NCBI GenBank assembly: GCA_013112585.1
Contig: JABFGH010000009.1
Span: forward strand, 114,753-178,752
Direction: 5' to 3'
DNA: 64,000 bases
Source of the DNA: Ignavibacteriota bacterium
Lineage (GTDB): Bacteria; Bacteroidota; Ignavibacteria; Ignavibacteriales; Melioribacteraceae
Of the stretch, positions 52,887 to 60,260 are shown in pieces. Within the stretch, counting starts at the first letter, position 1, and every line of letters begins with the position of its first letter. Both the position numbers and the translations under genes were made by a program. The notes beneath the pieces are model-generated. The model made no database searches. It was not told the origin of the DNA and worked only from the letters and a program-made list of their open reading frames with translations.

Positions 52887-53228
52887 ATGATTAAAAAGCG
52901 AGAACTTTATTTCTTTAAAAACTACTTCGATGATTTTTACGAAAATCAAACCGATAAAGTAAAGAAGAAGATTGTTTGGACATTAAAAATTATAGAAGAA
53001 ATTGTCAGAATTCCCGAAGTTTATTTAAAGCAGATAAAAAACACGACCGGACTTTATGAAATCAGAGTTCAAGTTGGAAATAATACTTTTAGAATTTTCT
53101 GCTTTTTCGACTTTGACAATCTCGTAGTAATCGGACATGGATTTCAGAAGAAAACTCAAAAGACACCTAAACAACAAATTGAAAGAGCAGAACGGATAAA
53201 AAAGGAATATTATGAAAGCAAAAAATAA
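52887..53228 (+). CDS. higB: RelE/HigB-type toxin (Gp49-like)
   Basis: A ~113-residue basic protein of the HigB/phage Gp49-like RelE superfamily, expected to cleave mRNA at the ribosome when its antitoxin is lost. Typical are RELYFFKNYFDDFYE at the start, LYEIRVQVGNNTFRIFCFFDF in the beta-sheet, and the basic tail GHGFQKKTQKTPKQQIERAERIKKEYYE. The frame is open back to 52830, but the ATG at 52887 fits the family N-terminus and leaves the palindromic operator upstream, so it is preferred. The stop lies 17 bases inside the antitoxin gene, typical of a toxin-first HigBA pair. Confidence 0.85.
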   Translation: MIKKRELYFFKNYFDDFYENQTDKVKKKIVWTLKIIEEIVRIPEVYLKQIKNTTGLYEIRVQVGNNTFRIFCFFDFDNLVVIGHGFQKKTQKTPKQQIERAERIKKEYYESKK

Positions 53229-53520
53229 AAACCTAAAAAGCCTTGACCAGTTTATTGATGAAAAATTCGGTAAAAGAGGAACTGAGAAACGCGAAGAGTT
53301 TGAAGCGCAATATGACGCATTTAAGCTTGGTGTTTTAATACAAAAAGCAAGAGAAGATAAAGGACTTACACAAGAACAGCTTGCCGAATTAGCCGGTACG
53401 AATAAATCCTACATCTCAAAGTTGGAAAGAAATTTAAAGGATATTCGTTTTTCTACCTTGCAGAGAATTATAAGCGACGGGTTAGGAGGACATCTTGAAA
53501 TTTCTATTAGGTTTAAATAA
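53212..53520 (+). CDS. higA: HigA-type antitoxin, Xre helix-turn-helix
   Basis: A 102-residue antitoxin. Residues ~35-90 form a Cro/CI helix-turn-helix (IQKAREDKGLTQEQLAELAGTNKSYISKLERN). The N-terminal 30 residues (LDQFIDEKFGKRGTEKREEFE) are an acidic/basic helix that probably wraps the toxin. The start overlaps the toxin by 17 bases. It would neutralise the toxin and repress the operon through the GTCCAATTGGAC palindrome. Confidence 0.88.
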   Translation: MKAKNKNLKSLDQFIDEKFGKRGTEKREEFEAQYDAFKLGVLIQKAREDKGLTQEQLAELAGTNKSYISKLERNLKDIRFSTLQRIISDGLGGHLEISIRFK

Positions 53521-53579
53521 AAAACACGCAGAACAAAACAATGTTTAGAAATAATAGCTTGTCCATGCCTGCTATTCCA

Positions 53580-53735
53580 TGGGTGTCGAGGACCATTCGT
53601 CGATACCAAAAAGCACTATAACGAGCAAGACTACTTACTTTACCCGCACACAAATAATCTATTTGCCTAATTCTCCAACCACAACCAATTGTAACAGGGC
53701 AATTTATTATATAAATTTCAAATCGAAAATTTCAT
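53580..53735 (+). repeat. ~150-bp direct repeat, right copy, downstream of higA
   Basis: Same order as 52674-52825: REP hairpin GGGTGTCGAGGACCATTCGT (one mismatch in the stem), CAAAAAGCACTAT, TTTACCCGCAC, TAATTCT and ACAACCAATTGTAACAGGGC. Its last part (53681-53732) is also the left copy of the perfect 52-bp repeat around the RAYT gene. No gene lies in 53521-53822. Confidence 0.85.
53681..53732 (+). repeat. perfect 52-bp direct repeat, left of RAYT
   Basis: ACAACCAATTGTAACAGGGC begins a 52-base segment identical to 54485-54536, 804 bases away. Followed at once by a REP hairpin (53736-53760, GGGTGTCGAGGACCATTCCT and complement). Confidence 0.9.
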
Positions 53736-53761
53736 GGGTGTCGAGGACCATTCCTCGACAA
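53736..53761. repeat. REP hairpin left of RAYT
   Basis: TGTCGAGG-ACCATT-CCTCGACA: an 8-bp perfect stem with a 6-base loop, about 60 bases before the RAYT start codon. Same core as the hairpins at 52675 and 53581. Confidence 0.85.
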
Positions 53762-53822
53762 TAACGTACGGATTTTGTAAATTCAACTCACATCTAATAC
53801 CATTAATAAAGCAAAGTAATTC

Positions 53823-54377
53823 ATGGGTTTAAGAAACAGAAGTTTATTCACTGAAGAACAATTTTATTTTGTTACAACAACGGTAAAAAATTTTATTCCG
53901 GTATTTTCTAGAGACGATTTTTGCAGCATGCTGCTAAATAATATAAAGCACTATCAAAAAAAAAGAATGTTTGTAATACTGGGCTATGTAATTATGCCGA
54001 CTCACTTTCATTGGATAGTGAAAACAGAGCCATCGAAGGGAACAATATCAGATATAATGAGAGACATAAAGAAATATACGGCATGGGATATTTTAGGACA
54101 ATTAGAAGTGGAGAAATCAAAATTGCTTGAATCATTTAGTAAGAATGTAAAGCCGGGACAAAAACGACAATTTTGGATTCATCGATTTGATGATGAAGTA
54201 ATTAGAAATAACAAAATGTTTTGGGTTAAATTGAAATACATTCATAATAATCCGGTAAAAGCCGGTATGGTAAAAAGAGCCGAGGGCTATAAATATTCGA
54301 GTGCAAGAAATTATATTCATAATGATCATCAAGTAATTAGAGTAGATACATCATGGGGCGGCGTAGAAATAGTTTAA
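53823..54377 (+). CDS. REP-associated tyrosine transposase (RAYT, Y1/HUH family)
   Basis: A 184-residue single-domain HUH nuclease of the IS200-like Y1 family. The HUH motif is H61-F-H63 in IMPTHFHWIV, and the catalytic tyrosine is Y139 in KLKYIHNNPVKAGMV; both are canonical for RAYTs, which cut at REP hairpins. The N-terminus RSLFTEEQFYFVTTTV and WDILGQL helix fit the family. No IS200-type terminal insertion boundaries were defined. REP-like hairpins flank it on both sides (53736 and 54386), and identical 52-bp direct repeats lie outside. It is intact and presumably active. Confidence 0.93.
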   Translation: MGLRNRSLFTEEQFYFVTTTVKNFIPVFSRDDFCSMLLNNIKHYQKKRMFVILGYVIMPTHFHWIVKTEPSKGTISDIMRDIKKYTAWDILGQLEVEKSKLLESFSKNVKPGQKRQFWIHRFDDEVIRNNKMFWVKLKYIHNNPVKAGMVKRAEGYKYSSARNYIHNDHQVIRVDTSWGGVEIV

Positions 54378-54385
54378 TTTTAAAT

Positions 54386-54407
54386 TGTCGAGGAGTGGTC
54401 CTCGACA
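54386..54407. repeat. REP hairpin right of RAYT
   Basis: TGTCGAGGA-GTGG-TCCTCGACA: a perfect 9-bp stem with a GTGG tetraloop, 8 bases after the RAYT stop. Same stem core as the left hairpins but a different loop, in effect the opposite orientation. A decayed further copy (CTCGG...CCATTCCTCGAG) lies at 54446-54470. Confidence 0.85.
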
Positions 54408-54484
54408 GCCAAGGAGAAATAAATTCAGAGTGACAATTCTTGATTCTCGGACAGAGTCCCATTCCTCGAGAGCGAAGAAGAATA

Positions 54485-54536
54485 ACAACCAATTGTAACA
54501 GGGCAATTTATTATATAAATTTCAAATCGAAAATTT
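54485..54536 (+). repeat. perfect 52-bp direct repeat, right of RAYT
   Basis: Identical to 53681-53732 base for base; the next base differs (T versus C). It ends 18 bases before the TTG start of the GT9 gene, so it may also contain that gene's promoter region. Confidence 0.9.
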
Positions 54537-54554
54537 TAACTATTAACTATTGCT

Positions 54555-55544
54555 TTGAATTCAATTAACAGACTTTTAATAATAAGATTAAGTTCGCTCG
54601 GAGATATATTGTTAACGACGCCTGTAATCCGTGCGCTTAAAAATAATTTTACTGAAGCAAAATTAGATTTTCTTTTGCGTGAGGAATATTCAGATACGCT
54701 AAAGTATAATCCATATTTAGATAATACTATATTACTTAAAAGAGATTATGATGTTAATGAGATTGCCGCTGAATTAGACGCAAAAAATTATGATAAGATA
54801 ATTGATTTGCAGAATAATAGAAGAAGCAGGGCAATAGTAAAAAAGATTGGTGTTGAGTCATTTCGTTACAAAAAGAACAACCTCGCTAAATTTTTACTTG
54901 TAAATTTCAAATTCAGAACCAACTCAAAAACATTAAGTGTGCCGGAAAGATATGCAAATGCAATTCCCGGAATTGAACTTGATGATAAAGGACTGGACAT
55001 ATTTTTACCTGAGGAATTGAGCAGCAATTTAGAAACAGATAAACAATATATCGGCATTTGCCCCGGCTCCAGGCATTTTACAAAAATGTATCCTGAGGAT
55101 TATTTTATTCAGTTTGGAAACTTGATAATTGAAAGTGGAAAGCAGGTAGTAATATTCGGCGGCAGTGATGATATTGAAGTAAGTAAACGTTTACATTCTC
55201 AAATTAAAGGCAGTATAAATTTATCAAATAATAATAATCTGCTTCAAACAGCACATGATATGAAACTTTGTGAAGCTGTGATCTGCAATGATTCCGGTTT
55301 AATGCATACTGCAGCAGCAGCCGGTGTTCCTGTAATTGCAATTTTTGGTTCAACAGTTAAAGATTTTGGATTTGCCCCATACAATATTCCAAATTTAATC
55401 TTAGAAAATAAATCGTTAAATTGCAGACCTTGTTCGCACATTGGTAGGAATTCCTGTCCTAAAAACCATTTTAAGTGTATGAAAGAAATTTACCCTCATC
55501 AAGTTTACGAGGGTTTAACAAAATTGCTGAGTAAAAATGTTTAA
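54555..55544 (+). CDS. glycosyltransferase family 9 (heptosyltransferase-like)
   Basis: A 329-residue GT9 protein, presumably adding a heptose or related sugar to lipopolysaccharide core on the cytosolic face of the inner membrane. The N-terminus INRLLIIRLSSLGDILLTTPV is the typical GT9 acceptor-side strand with the catalytic Asp in SLGD. ICPGSRHFTKMYPEDYFIQFG begins the donor-binding half, and CNDSGLMHTAAAAGVPVIAIFG is the conserved nucleotide-binding loop. A C-terminal cysteine cluster (CRPCSHIGRNSCPKNHFKCMK) is common in this branch. TTG is the start because no ATG precedes the conserved strand. It overlaps waaA by 8 bases. Confidence 0.9.
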   Translation: MNSINRLLIIRLSSLGDILLTTPVIRALKNNFTEAKLDFLLREEYSDTLKYNPYLDNTILLKRDYDVNEIAAELDAKNYDKIIDLQNNRRSRAIVKKIGVESFRYKKNNLAKFLLVNFKFRTNSKTLSVPERYANAIPGIELDDKGLDIFLPEELSSNLETDKQYIGICPGSRHFTKMYPEDYFIQFGNLIIESGKQVVIFGGSDDIEVSKRLHSQIKGSINLSNNNNLLQTAHDMKLCEAVICNDSGLMHTAAAAGVPVIAIFGSTVKDFGFAPYNIPNLILENKSLNCRPCSHIGRNSCPKNHFKCMKEIYPHQVYEGLTKLLSKNV

Positions 55545-56814
55545 AGTTTGGTCAATATTTTATAATGCAGTCGTAATACCTCTGCTCATTCTGTTTTTCA
55601 GAATAGCGGCATTATTTAATTCTAAAATTAAAACCGGACTGAAAGAAAGAAAAAGGTTATTCGAAAATTTAATTATTGATTTAACCGGACTTGACAGAAA
55701 GAAAAAAATGGTTTGGTTTCATTCATCTTCTATGGGTGAATTTGAACAGGCTAAGCCGATAATTAAAAAGCTTAAATCTGAAAATGATATAAATTTAATT
55801 GTAACATTTTTTTCGCCTTCGGGTTATAAAAATTCACTTAACTACCAATATGCTGATCTTATAGCTTACCTTCCTTTAGATACAGCCACAAATGCACGGA
55901 GGTTTGTAAATTTAGTTAAGCCGTCTATTGCAGTTTTTATGCGTTATGATATTTGGCCGAATGTAGTTTGGCAGTTGAAAAATAAAAAAGTACCAATCTT
56001 TTTAGTTGATGCTACAATGCGGGCAAAATCAAAACGTAAATGGATCTTCGCAAAAAGTTTTCACAAAGCATTATTCGGCAACTTTACGCAAATACTAACA
56101 GTCTCGCAAACCGATTTACGCCACTTCAAGGATTTTGATATCAAGGAAAATAGAATAAAAGCTGTAGGTGATACAAGGTTCGATAGAGTTTATGAAAAAA
56201 GCATTGACGCTAAAAATAAAAAGTTATTCAAAGATGGTATTTTTGAAGGTAAAAAAGTTTTTGTAATGGGCAGTTCATGGGAAGCTGATGAGAATGTGGT
56301 TTTAGACCCGGTAATAAAAGCAATTAAATATGATCCGGATATAATATTAATTTTAGTTCCCCACGAGCCTACTTTAATACGATTGGAAAAATTAGAAAAT
56401 TATTTAAGTGGAAAAACCAATTCAATTCGTTTCTCATTTTTAAATAATTACAAGGGCGAAAATGTAATTTTAATTGATTCCATTGGCATACTGTTAACGT
56501 TGTATTATTATGCCGATGCTGCCTACGTTGGCGGAAGTTTTAAGCAGGGCATACACAATGTTCTTGAACCGGCAGTTTATGGAATACCGGTGCTGTACGG
56601 ACCAAAAATTGAAAACAGTCAAGAAGCCCAAACACTAATAGAAAAGGGGGGCGGAATAGTTATTAGAAATAAGCGTGAAGCTTATAGAACTATTAGAAAT
56701 CTTTTCAGCAATGATGAATTAAGAATGGGCATTGGGCAGGTGAGTTCAAAATATATTAATGAAAATCTTGGCGCTACTGAAAAAATCAGTCACGAAATTC
56801 AAAAATATATTTAA
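55537..56814 (+). CDS. waaA: Kdo (3-deoxy-D-manno-octulosonate) transferase
   Basis: A 425-residue membrane-anchored GT30 enzyme that transfers Kdo from CMP-Kdo to lipid A precursor. The N-terminal hydrophobic helix (VVIPLLILFFRIAALF) is followed by the WFHSSSMGEFEQAKPII motif, where the Glu of GE acts as base. VFMRYDIWPNVVWQLK, VMGSSWEADENVV, LVPHEPT and the late YVGGSFKQGIHNVLEPAVYGIPVLYGP are family hallmarks. The start overlaps the GT9 gene by 8 bases, an LPS-core pair. Its presence indicates a lipopolysaccharide-bearing outer membrane. Confidence 0.95.
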   Translation: MFKVWSIFYNAVVIPLLILFFRIAALFNSKIKTGLKERKRLFENLIIDLTGLDRKKKMVWFHSSSMGEFEQAKPIIKKLKSENDINLIVTFFSPSGYKNSLNYQYADLIAYLPLDTATNARRFVNLVKPSIAVFMRYDIWPNVVWQLKNKKVPIFLVDATMRAKSKRKWIFAKSFHKALFGNFTQILTVSQTDLRHFKDFDIKENRIKAVGDTRFDRVYEKSIDAKNKKLFKDGIFEGKKVFVMGSSWEADENVVLDPVIKAIKYDPDIILILVPHEPTLIRLEKLENYLSGKTNSIRFSFLNNYKGENVILIDSIGILLTLYYYADAAYVGGSFKQGIHNVLEPAVYGIPVLYGPKIENSQEAQTLIEKGGGIVIRNKREAYRTIRNLFSNDELRMGIGQVSSKYINENLGATEKISHEIQKYI

Positions 56815-56898
56815 ACTTTTAGTCCTATTACCATTTTATTTGAAATGCATAAATTAAATTAGTACATTATTTAACTTAACATAATTAAGGGAGAATTA

Positions 56899-58521
56899 AT
56901 GAATCAACACGATAAAGTTAAAGAGCAGTTAGAAAAGGTTGGAATCACCGGGGTTAATAAAATCTATTATAATTTACCCTATGATGAAATATTTGAGCAT
57001 GAAACTGATCCGTCACTTGAAGGATTTGAAAAAGGTCAGGTATCTGAATTAGGTGCCGTTAATGTAATGACCGGTATTTATACAGGCAGATCACCAAAAG
57101 ATAAATTTATTGTAAAAGATGATGTATCGAGAGATACAATTTGGTGGACATCGGAGCAAGCTAAAAATGATAATAAACCAACTACCGTTGAAGTTTGGAA
57201 CGACTTAAAAGAAACTGTAACAACACAGCTTTCGGGTAAAGACCTATATGTGATGGATACATTCTGCGGTGCAAATGAAGATACCCGCTTAAAAGTAAGA
57301 TTTATTATGGAAGTTGCATGGCAGGCTCATTTTGTTAAAAATATGTTTATTCGTCCAACTGAAGAAGAATTGGAAAATTACGGTGAACCGGATTTTATTG
57401 TAATGAACGGCTCAAAAACTTCTAACTTAAAATGGCAGGAACACGGGTTGAATTCTGAAGTGTTTACTGTTTTTAATCTAACAGAAAAAATGCAGGTAAT
57501 AGGCGGAAGCTGGTACGGCGGCGAAATGAAAAAAGGAATGTTCGCAATGATGAACTACTACTTACCGCTGCAAGGAATTGCTTCTATGCATTGTTCGGCA
57601 AATAAAGGTAAAGATGGCGATGTTGCAATATTCTTCGGCTTATCAGGCACCGGAAAAACTACTTTATCAACTGACCCTAAAAGAGCACTAATTGGTGATG
57701 ATGAGCATGGCTGGGATGATGAAGGTGTTTTTAATTTTGAAGGCGGCTGCTATGCGAAAACAATCAATTTGGATAAAGAATCTGAACCTGATATTTACAA
57801 TGCTATTAGGCGCGATGCACTTTTAGAAAATGTAACATTAGATGAAAACGGAATAATAGATTTTACCGATGGATCAACAACGCAAAATACCCGTGTCTCT
57901 TACCCGATCTATCATATCGATAATATTGTTAAACCTGTTTCAAAAGCAGGGCATGCAAGTAAAGTAATTTTCCTTACAGCCGATGCATTTGGTGTTATGC
58001 CGCCGGTCTCAAAACTAACACCGGAGCAAACAAAATATCATTTCTTATCCGGTTTTACAGCTAAGCTTGCCGGTACTGAAAGAGGTGTAACATCACCGCA
58101 GCCGACATTCTCAGCTTGTTTTGGTGCGGCATTTTTATCGCTTCATCCAACTAAATATGGTGAAGAGTTAGTAAAGAAAATGGAAGCACACAACGCCAAG
58201 GCTTATTTGGTAAATACAGGATGGAACGGAACAGGAAAAAGAATATCAATAAAAGACACAAGAGCAATTATTGATGCAATACTTGACGGTTCGATAGATA
58301 AAGCTGAAACTACTAATATCCCGATCTTTAATTTAGAAGTTCCAACTGCCTTGCCGGGGGTTGATTCAGGTATTCTTGATCCAAGAAAAACTTATGCAGA
58401 TGCCTCAGAATGGGATAAAAAAGCTAAGGAACTGGGACAGTTATTTATCAATAATTTTAAGAAATATACCGATAATGAGGAAGGAAAGGCATTAGTTGCC
58501 GCCGGACCGAAGTTGGACTAA
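56899..58521 (+). CDS. pckA: PEP carboxykinase (ATP), complete
   Basis: A full-length 540-residue ATP-dependent PEP carboxykinase. The oxaloacetate-site Arg is in TGRSPKDKF (RSP 64-66), the kinase-1a P-loop is GLSGTGKTT (247-255), the kinase-2 metal motif [11 protein letters not shown] starts at 266, and [11 protein letters not shown] with the ATP-contacting Arg lies near 335. [13 protein letters not shown] and FSACFGAAF mark the C-terminal domain. AAGGGAG is a strong ribosome-binding site. It is a second pckA, clearly divergent from the partial copy at 1-543. The hybrid histidine kinase follows after 106 bases. Confidence 0.97.
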   Translation: MNQHDKVKEQLEKVGITGVNKIYYNLPYDEIFEHETDPSLEGFEKGQVSELGAVNVMTGIYTGRSPKDKFIVKDDVSRDTIWWTSEQAKNDNKPTTVEVWNDLKETVTTQLSGKDLYVMDTFCGANEDTRLKVRFIMEVAWQAHFVKNMFIRPTEEELENYGEPDFIVMNGSKTSNLKWQEHGLNSEVFTVFNLTEKMQVIGGSWYGGEMKKGMFAMMNYYLPLQGIASMHCSANKGKDGDVAIFFGLSGTGKTTLSTDPKRALIGDDEHGWDDEGVFNFEGGCYAKTINLDKESEPDIYNAIRRDALLENVTLDENGIIDFTDGSTTQNTRVSYPIYHIDNIVKPVSKAGHASKVIFLTADAFGVMPPVSKLTPEQTKYHFLSGFTAKLAGTERGVTSPQPTFSACFGAAFLSLHPTKYGEELVKKMEAHNAKAYLVNTGWNGTGKRISIKDTRAIIDAILDGSIDKAETTNIPIFNLEVPTALPGVDSGILDPRKTYADASEWDKKAKELGQLFINNFKKYTDNEEGKALVAAGPKLD

Positions 58522-58627
58522 TTATTGTAAACTTTAATCGGTGTATTGTAAATCATTATTTTTTGTTAATAGAATTTTAGTTTGGATAGGTTTTATTACA
58601 GATTAGTCAATAAGAAAATAAAAACGT

Positions 58628-60130
58628 ATGACTATAACTCCTGATGCCCTTTTAAAGGCAATTGTTGAAAATAATAATATTGGTGTATGGGCGGCTGAAC
58701 GTGAAGGAAATAAAATTCAGCCCGTCCTTTATACACCGGCTATTAAATTTATAACCGGTTTTTCTTCTCAGTCCTTCCTAAGTAACCCCAAGTTATGGAT
58801 CAACATTATTCATCCCGATGATTCTGAAGAGGTAATAAGTAAAATTAGAAAATTTTATAATGATGACGAGAGAATTAATACTCAATTAGAGTATAGAATT
58901 ATTAATAATCTCGGAGCAATCGTCTGGTTAGAAAATAAAATTTCTGTTGTTCGAAATCAGTGGGGTGAAGTTCAGCGGGTTTTTGGTTTGGTTAGTGATA
59001 TTTCACACTTAAAAAGTTATGAAGAGCAGCTAAAACAATCAGCGGATAAGCTGCGCAAATTGAATGAGATGAAGGATCGCTTCATTTCAATTATTTCACA
59101 TGATCTGCGAACACCCTTTAATTCCATTCTTGGTTTTGTTGATATGATGCTTGAAGAAGATACTTTGTCCCGTGAAGACCAGGTAACTTACCTAAAATTT
59201 ATTCGTGAATCCTCATCATCAATGTATAATTTGGTAAACTCTTTATTGGATTGGACAAGACTGCAAACCGGCAGAATAAACTTTGAGCCGGAAACAATTA
59301 ACGCAAACGCATACGTACGCAAATCCATTGAAATGATGACTGGGGTGGCTTTACAAAAAAATCTGGAAATAATAAATCAGCTTCCGCCCGATGTTTTTGT
59401 TTATGCCGATGAAAATCTTCTTCTTCAAGTTCTAAATAATATTATTTCCAACGCAGTAAAATTTTCAAAACCGGGGGGAAAAATATTTATCAGTTCCCGT
59501 AATCTTATCGATGAAAGATTAGTCGAGTTCAGCATTAAGGATTCCGGTGTTGGAATAAAAAATGAAAATATTTCAAAACTTTTTGAAGTAGATAAAAAGC
59601 TGAGCACATTAGGCACTCAAGGTGAAAAGGGAAGCGGGCTTGGGCTTTCTCTCTGTAGTGAGATTGTTACTAAGCACGGCGGAAAAATTTGGGCTGAAAG
59701 TCATCTTGATATTGGAACAACAATTTATTTTACAATCCCAACTGCCTCAGAGCAAATTTTATTAGTCGATGATGTTAATACCGATAGAATACTTTATTCA
59801 AAATTGCTCAAAAGTATAATTCCCGATCACGAAGTAATTGAAGCACAAAACGGAGCTGATGCTTTAGAGATTATTAGACATATTTCTCCCGCCCTTGTAA
59901 TTTCCGATCATAAAATGCCTACAATGAGTGGATTAGAAATGGTAAAAACTTTACAGGCATCAGATTTTAAATTCAAACCTCCTGTTATAATTTTAAGCAG
60001 TTATCTTGATGAAGAATCGAAGCAGCAGTATAAGCAATTGGGAATAGAGTATGTTTTTGGTAAGCCTGTTAACGTAAGTATTTTTAAAAAAGCAATTGAT
60101 AAGTCAATTGAACAATCGGTAAGAATATAA
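58628..60130 (+). CDS. hybrid histidine kinase: PAS - HisKA - HATPase - REC
   Basis: A 500-residue soluble sensor kinase without membrane segments. A PAS_3-type domain covers ~10-125 (LWINIIHPDD, LEYRIINNLGAIVWLE). HisKA has the phospho-acceptor H158 in ISHDLRTPFNSILGF. The ATPase domain shows the N box N275 (NIISNAVKF), DSGVGI and GEKGSGLGLSL. The C-terminal receiver has the acidic pair D381-D382, the phospho-acceptor D427 in VISDHKMPTMSG and the conserved K479. No output domain follows, so phosphate probably goes to a separate protein. The cytosolic PAS suggests a metabolic or redox ligand; none can be named. Confidence 0.93.
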   Translation: MTITPDALLKAIVENNNIGVWAAEREGNKIQPVLYTPAIKFITGFSSQSFLSNPKLWINIIHPDDSEEVISKIRKFYNDDERINTQLEYRIINNLGAIVWLENKISVVRNQWGEVQRVFGLVSDISHLKSYEEQLKQSADKLRKLNEMKDRFISIISHDLRTPFNSILGFVDMMLEEDTLSREDQVTYLKFIRESSSSMYNLVNSLLDWTRLQTGRINFEPETINANAYVRKSIEMMTGVALQKNLEIINQLPPDVFVYADENLLLQVLNNIISNAVKFSKPGGKIFISSRNLIDERLVEFSIKDSGVGIKNENISKLFEVDKKLSTLGTQGEKGSGLGLSLCSEIVTKHGGKIWAESHLDIGTTIYFTIPTASEQILLVDDVNTDRILYSKLLKSIIPDHEVIEAQNGADALEIIRHISPALVISDHKMPTMSGLEMVKTLQASDFKFKPPVIILSSYLDEESKQQYKQLGIEYVFGKPVNVSIFKKAIDKSIEQSVRI

Positions 60131-60224
60131 TTATGGGGATTAAGAATTGCTGCATTGCTTAATTGTCAAATTGTTATAATATCTTTTGACTTTATCTCTT
60201 CACCCCTATCCACACGCAGACATG

Positions 60225-60258
60225 TTTCACTCCTGCCTACCGGCAGGCAGGTTTCACT
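60225..60258. repeat. GC-rich palindrome flanked by 7-bp direct repeats
   Basis: CCTGCCTACCGGCAGGCAGG (60232-60251), near-perfect 20-bp palindrome, is immediately flanked by TTTCACT on both sides (60225-60231 and 60252-60258). It lies just past the stop of the pullulanase gene in a stretch of TTTCACCTTTGAC words. The element resembles the palindromes at 1000-1018 and near 33320. Confidence 0.75.
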
Positions 60259-60260
60259 TT

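Noticed and set aside
52243..54536. Repeat - gene - repeat order suggesting an integron cassette array with attC sites.
   Set aside because: No integrase is present, the repeats are not attC-like (no paired GTTRRRY and complementary core with the expected spacing), and the RAYT with REP hairpins explains the repeats better.
56899..58521. The two pckA copies as a recent segmental duplication.
   Set aside because: They differ at many positions and in insertion pattern across the shared region.
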